Positions 7,190-10,360 of a stretch of 10,360 nt of DNA are shown piece by piece (positions within the stretch are counted from its first letter, which is position 1; every line of letters starts with the position of its first letter). A model generated the notes under the pieces. It had not been told where the DNA came from, did no database searches, and saw nothing but the letters and a program-made list of their open reading frames with translations. The translations under genes and the position numbers were made by a program. This DNA comes from Clostridiales bacterium. GTDB taxonomy: Bacteria; Bacillota; Clostridia; Oscillospirales; Oscillospiraceae. The stretch is from the NCBI GenBank assembly GCA_019415645.1, contig DXYV01000045.1, forward strand, positions 12,294 through 22,653. The letters run 5' to 3'.

Positions 7190-7546
7190 TTATCCGTTCT
7201 CTTTTTCTTCCACCTTGCGCAGCAGCTCCAGGATGTGCGCGCCCTTGTCGATGGAGTCGTCCTGTTCAAAGACCAGCTCCGGCGTGTAGCGCAGCTGAAG
7301 CGCATGGCCCAGCTCCCGCCGCAGATAGCCGGACGCGGACCGCAGGCCCTTGAGAATGGCGGTCGACTGCTCCTTGTCCAGCGCGCTGACATAAACTTTG
7401 GCATAGCGCAGATCCGGCGTAGTCTCCACCGCCGTGATGCTGACCATTCCGGTCTCCGAGACCCGGGGGTCTTTGATGGTGCGGATCAGGGCGGACAATT
7501 CCCGCTGAATCTCCTCATTGATTCGCCCGATGCGATTGCTCGCCAT
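7190..7546 (-). CDS. rbfA: 30S ribosome-binding factor RbfA
   Basis: Small KH-fold protein that binds immature 30S subunits and assists 5'-end processing and folding of 16S rRNA, especially in the cold. The 118 residues match the family in length and pattern: an N-terminal RINEEIQREL helix, then DPRVS (27-31), then a VSITAVETTPDLRYAKVYVS strand region, an amphipathic helix, and the LRYTPELVFEQDDSIDKG segment. The start ATG at 7546 has AAAGGAG at 7556-7562, 9 bases away. It follows infB, with two unknown genes in between, and precedes nrnA and truB, as in many Firmicutes. Confidence 0.96.
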   Translation of the reverse strand: MASNRIGRINEEIQRELSALIRTIKDPRVSETGMVSITAVETTPDLRYAKVYVSALDKEQSTAILKGLRSASGYLRRELGHALQLRYTPELVFEQDDSIDKGAHILELLRKVEEKENG

Positions 7547-7567
7547 AGTTCGTTTCTCCTTTCCGGC

Positions 7568-7592
7568 GGGGCATGGCGCTGTCCCACGCCCC
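7568..7592 (-). other. Hairpin in the orf136-rbfA spacer
   Basis: On the transcribed strand GGGGCGTGG and CCATGCCCC can pair as a 9-bp stem with one G-U and a 7-base loop. It sits between the orf136 stop and the rbfA ribosome binding site. There is no T-run after it, so it is not an intrinsic terminator. It might be an mRNA processing or stability structure, or chance in GC-rich DNA. Confidence 0.35.
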
Positions 7593-8002
7593 TATCGTTC
7601 GATGGTCATGCAGGTCTGCTCCTGCTCTTCCAGCTGTTCCAGGGTGTCCACAGCAAGGTTTTCCACTCTGCCGGAGCAATATACCCCCCTGGCAGGCCCT
7701 TCCCCTACCCACAGGTTCCACAGCTCCACCCGCTCTCCGGGCCGGAGGTTCCGCTCCAGATAGGCCCGCAGGGCGGACGCGTCCGCCTGGGTGGCGTGCA
7801 GGTCCAGCTCATACCGAAAGGGCCGGATGGGCAGTTCCAGATCATCCACCGCAGTGCGGTAATACTGGTGCGCCCGGACCGAGAAGCCCTTCTCTTCCAT
7901 AGTCACGCGGATTTTCCCCACTTGGACGGTCTTAGTCCGGACCGTCCGGGATTCGTACTGCGGCATGGGGCGGTCCGCCGCCAGCAGCTTTACCTGACTC
8001 AA
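7592..8002 (-). CDS. Uncharacterised 136-residue protein in the infB-rbfA operon
   Basis: I do not recognise this protein. It has no signal peptide, membrane segment or catalytic signature. It looks soluble and mixed alpha/beta, with an acidic, glutamate/glutamine-rich C-terminus (LEQLEEQEQ). The TTG start at 8002 is chosen because GGGAAAGGAG lies 6 bases upstream; a GTG at 8026 would put that site inside the coding region. It lies between infB and rbfA, the usual place of ylxP (DUF503), but at 136 residues it lacks the YlxP opening pattern and is longer than YlxP (about 92). Base composition is close to the neighbouring housekeeping genes, and it ends 45 bases before rbfA, so it is probably co-transcribed. 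A role in translation or RNA metabolism is only suggested by position. Confidence 0.75.
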   Translation of the reverse strand: MSQVKLLAADRPMPQYESRTVRTKTVQVGKIRVTMEEKGFSVRAHQYYRTAVDDLELPIRPFRYELDLHATQADASALRAYLERNLRPGERVELWNLWVGEGPARGVYCSGRVENLAVDTLEQLEEQEQTCMTIER

Positions 8003-8008
8003 GGATGG

Positions 8009-8018
8009 CTCCTTTCCC
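8009..8018 (-). promoter_or_regulatory. Ribosome binding site deciding the orf136 start
   Basis: GGGAAAGGAG on the minus strand lies 6 bases before the TTG at 8002. It is the only strong Shine-Dalgarno sequence near the 5' end of this gene. Confidence 0.75.
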
Positions 8019-8135
8019 GCTGTCACGAAAACAGGACGGACGTTTTCGCCCGCCCTGCCGCGTTCGTTTTTTCATTATTTCCTGCGTTCCCGCCCAGCTT
8101 GCAGACAAGCCAAGACGGCAGTCCAGATACGATTT

Positions 8136-8759
8136 CTATTGAATCCAGCCGCCGCTCAGAGGGAATCGGTCTGTGATATTCCGCTCCTGCGCATCGTACA
8201 AGGCAATCTGCTCCAGCAGAACGGGTCCCAGAGGAATGTTACCGTCCACGGGAACGCAGACTAGGAACACAGCCTCCTGCGGAATCGCCAGTTCATAGGT
8301 ATAGCCCCCCGCAGGGACAGCGTTCTCGTACTCATCCCCGCCGTCCCAGTGGAATTCAGCCTTTGTAATCTCGCCAGACCGATTGCGCCCCAAAAACATC
8401 AGGCGGCGCTCCCCTTCCGCATCCAAAACGCCGGTATAAAAGCTTCCGGTTGAATAAGAGGTCCCAGCAATCTTGCAGCGACCGCCGAACCCGCGCTCCA
8501 GGCGGATATAGCCCAGATTCTGTTCCGGGCCCACCTCCATTGGAACATAGACCAAATTATCCAGACTCACTGGGTCGTACAATCGCACCGAATACTCCAT
8601 AGGGACAAGGTTTCCACGGTTCAGCCAGTGCTGGGTCTGCTCCTTCAGGTTGCTCAGATTCCCTTCCACCGAATAGCGGAAAAGCGCAGTGGTCCACAAG
8701 ATTACCGCGGCCACACACAGCCCGACCAAAATCAGGCCGAATTTTTGAACCCTTCTCAT
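8136..8759 (-). CDS. Uncharacterised membrane-anchored protein
   Basis: I do not recognise this 207-residue protein. It starts MRRVQKFG, followed by one hydrophobic segment (about 8-25), so it is probably anchored with the rest outside the cytoplasm. The remainder is rich in aromatic, glycine and beta-branched residues (for example GGYTYELAIP and VFLVCVPVDG), suggesting a beta-rich domain, with cysteines at 95 and 168. There is no lipobox or catalytic motif. The ATG at 8759 is chosen because GGAGG (8767-8771) lies 7 bases before it; the frame stays open 37 codons further but would then translate that site. GC is lower than its neighbours: two 60-base rows inside it are 52-55% GC, against 70% for one infB row. 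It interrupts a conserved translation operon, which suggests later insertion. Confidence 0.75.
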   Translation of the reverse strand: MRRVQKFGLILVGLCVAAVILWTTALFRYSVEGNLSNLKEQTQHWLNRGNLVPMEYSVRLYDPVSLDNLVYVPMEVGPEQNLGYIRLERGFGGRCKIAGTSYSTGSFYTGVLDAEGERRLMFLGRNRSGEITKAEFHWDGGDEYENAVPAGGYTYELAIPQEAVFLVCVPVDGNIPLGPVLLEQIALYDAQERNITDRFPLSGGWIQ

Positions 8760-8920
8760 AAGCCCGCCTCCTAAGCCTACGAAAATCATCCGTAACATGC
8801 GATCGGGGCCATGCGGCGCAGAAACTGCCGCTTGCGGCAAATCCGCATTCTTCCGCCGAAGGGCCGGCAACTATTTCGATTTAAGGCATCGCAGGCTTTC
8901 CGCCTGGAATTGCCCCCTGC
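8760..8920 (-). other. Spacer between infB and the membrane-anchored protein gene
   Basis: This 161-base spacer is long for the operon. On the minus strand it holds two weak inverted repeats just after infB (CAGGC-GGAAA-GCCTG) and further on (TGCCG-CAAG-CGGCA). Neither is followed by a T-run. I see no convincing -35/-10 pair and no small gene. The 133-base spacer at 8003-8135 is similar, with a 7-bp inverted repeat at 8026-8048 and no clear promoter or terminator. Confidence 0.4.
8767..8771 (-). promoter_or_regulatory. Ribosome binding site deciding the start of the membrane-anchored protein
   Basis: TAGGAGG on the minus strand lies 7 bases before the ATG at 8759. It makes the shorter 207-residue product more likely than the 244-residue reading. 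Confidence 0.8.
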
Positions 8921-10360
8921 TCAGACTTGAATCTGCTCCATCTGGTAGGCTTCGATAACGTCGCCTTCCTTGATATCCTGGAATTTCTCGATCGTGATGC
9001 CGCACTCGTAGCCGGCAGCCACTTCCTTCACGCTGTCCTTGAAGCGCTGGAGGGAGGCGATCACGCCGTCGTGAATCACGATGCCGTCCCGCACTAGGCG
9101 CATCTGCGCACCGCGGACCATCCGGCCGTCCTGCACATAGGAGCCGGCCACCATGCCCACGTTGGTGATCTTGTAGACCTGGCGCACCTCGGCCGTACCC
9201 AGCGCCACCTCCTTATACTTGGGCGCCAGCATGCCCTTCATGGCCGCCTCGACCTCTTCAATGGCCTCATAGATGACCCGGTACATCCGCATATCCACCT
9301 TATTGCGGGCCGCCGTCTCAGCGGCATTCTTGTCCGGACGGACGTTGAAGCCTACAATAATGGCGTTGGAGGTGGTAGCCAGCATCACGTCGCTCTCGTT
9401 GACCGCGCCCACGCCGCAGTGGATGACCCGGACCCGGACCTCCTCGTTGGTGAGCTTCTCCAGCGAGGCCTTCACCGCCTCGGCGGAGCCCTGCACATCG
9501 GCCTTGACGATGATGTTCAGGTCCTTCATCTCGCCCTGCTGGATCTGATTGAACAGCTCCTCCAGGGACACCTTCTGCTTGGCGGGGGCGTTGGCCGCCG
9601 CCTTCTGCTCATGCTTGCGCTGCTCCACCAGCTCGCGGGCCATGCGCTCGTCAGCCACGGCGTGGAAATCGTCGCCCGCGCCGGGCACTTCGCCCATACC
9701 GATGATCTCCACCGGCACAGAGGGGCCGGCGGACTGGACCTTCTCGCCCTTATCGTTGGTCATGGCGCGCACGCGGCCCACCGCCATACCGGCGATGATC
9801 ACATCACCCTGATGAAGGGTGCCGTTCTGGACCAGCAGGGTGGCCACAGGACCGCGGCCCTTGTCCAGCCGGGCCTCGATGACCGTACCATGGGCGGAGC
9901 GGTTGGGATTGGCCTTCAAATCGCGCATTTCCGCCGTCAGGGTGACCATCTCCAGCAGCTCCTGGATGCCCTGGCCGGTCTTGGCGGAGATGGGGCAGAT
10001 GACCGTATCGCCGCCCCACTCCTCCGGTACCAGGTCGTATGCCGTGAGTTGCTCCTTGATGCGCTCGGGGTTGGCGGTGGGTTTATCCATCTTGTTGATG
10101 GCCACAATGACCGGAATCTCCGCGGCCTTGGCATGGTTGATGGACTCCACGGTCTGGGGCATGATGCCGTCGTCGGCTGCTACCACCAGGATGGCCACGT
10201 CGGTGACCATGGCGCCGCGGGCACGCATGGCGGTAAATGCCTCGTGGCCCGGGGTATCCAGGAAGGTGATGGGCTTGCCATTGACCTGCACCTGATAGGC
10301 GCCGATGTGCTGGGTGATGCCGCCGGCCTCGCCGGAGACCACGTTGGCGTGGCGGATATA
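8921..10360 (-). CDS. infB: Translation initiation factor IF-2 (C-terminal 479 residues)
   Basis: GTPase that brings initiator fMet-tRNA to the 30S subunit and promotes 50S joining. The gene runs off the right edge: the frame is open to 10360, where the codons read YIRHANVVSGEAGG, so the N-terminal region and the G1 P-loop lie outside. Visible in order (counted from 10360) are the switch I/G2 segment GGITQHIGAY (13-22), G3 DTPGH (35-39), G4 NKMD (89-92) and G5 SAK (125-127). The remaining residues form domains II-IV, including the fMet-tRNA-binding C-terminal barrel, and end at MEQIQV. All visible motifs are intact. It heads the visible operon; nusA and ylxR are expected beyond the edge. A GTG at 10342 is an internal valine codon, not the start. 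Confidence 0.97.
   Translation of the reverse strand, partial: YIRHANVVSGEAGGITQHIGAYQVQVNGKPITFLDTPGHEAFTAMRARGAMVTDVAILVVAADDGIMPQTVESINHAKAAEIPVIVAINKMDKPTANPERIKEQLTAYDLVPEEWGGDTVICPISAKTGQGIQELLEMVTLTAEMRDLKANPNRSAHGTVIEARLDKGRGPVATLLVQNGTLHQGDVIIAGMAVGRVRAMTNDKGEKVQSAGPSVPVEIIGMGEVPGAGDDFHAVADERMARELVEQRKHEQKAAANAPAKQKVSLEELFNQIQQGEMKDLNIIVKADVQGSAEAVKASLEKLTNEEVRVRVIHCGVGAVNESDVMLATTSNAIIVGFNVRPDKNAAETAARNKVDMRMYRVIYEAIEEVEAAMKGMLAPKYKEVALGTAEVRQVYKITNVGMVAGSYVQDGRMVRGAQMRLVRDGIVIHDGVIASLQRFKDSVKEVAAGYECGITIEKFQDIKEGDVIEAYQMEQIQV

Noticed and set aside
8003..8135. Promoter upstream of orf136 around the AAATAATG on the minus strand
   Set aside because: An AATAAT could act as a -10, but no acceptable -35 lies 16-19 bases upstream, so I do not call it.
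5478..8176. Two long plus-strand open frames (569 and 521 codons) opposite truB, nrnA, rbfA and orf136
   Set aside because: They run antisense across several conserved genes whose catalytic motifs are intact. Their translations are histidine/proline/arginine-rich, as expected for shadow frames.
8760..8870. N-terminal extension of the membrane-anchored protein to 8870
   Set aside because: The extension would translate the strong GGAGG site at 8767-8771 and puts 37 non-conserved-looking residues before the natural start of a membrane anchor.

Overview
The window looks like a chromosomal segment from a high-GC member of the Clostridia, most likely the Oscillospiraceae (Flavonifractor/Lawsonibacter/Intestinimonas-like). 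The evidence is a WalRK-YycH-YycI signalling cluster, which is specific to Firmicutes, next to a Firmicute-type infB-rbfA-truB-ribF operon. Third codon positions are strongly GC-rich, and several genes start with TTG behind strong Shine-Dalgarno sites. The genus is inference only.

Left part (1-4344, + strand): the cell-wall two-component cluster. The window opens at what is probably the last sense codon and stop of the response regulator walR. A 294-base interval follows before walK. In it, a 55-base sequence (1-55) recurs exactly at 214-268. Between the copies lie about 100 bases of strong hairpins and then a second, orphaned copy of the response-regulator C-terminus (157-219). Next come walK (sensor kinase), walH/yycH and walI/yycI, tightly spaced or overlapping. 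WalK senses the envelope state, phosphorylates WalR and so controls cell-wall hydrolase genes. WalH and WalI are single-pass membrane proteins that modulate WalK. The cluster ends in a perfect 20-bp stem terminator (4356-4400) that also serves the convergent operon.

Right part (4399-10360, - strand): a translation and RNA-maturation operon read right to left. It runs infB (C-terminal 479 residues, 5' end outside the window), an unknown membrane-anchored protein, an unknown 136-residue protein, rbfA, an nrnA-like DHH phosphoesterase, truB and ribF. It links translation initiation, 30S maturation, nanoRNA/pAp turnover, tRNA pseudouridine-55 and flavin cofactor synthesis, in an order close to Bacillus nusA-infB-ylxP-rbfA-truB-ribC. 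The two unknown genes sit where ylxP would be expected, and the membrane-anchored one has a visibly lower GC content.

I see no CRISPR array, tRNA, rRNA, transposase, phage gene or defence system. Most of the window is ordinary housekeeping DNA. The part that most deserves a second look is the duplicated, hairpin-rich walR-walK spacer. The two unknown genes between infB and rbfA come next.
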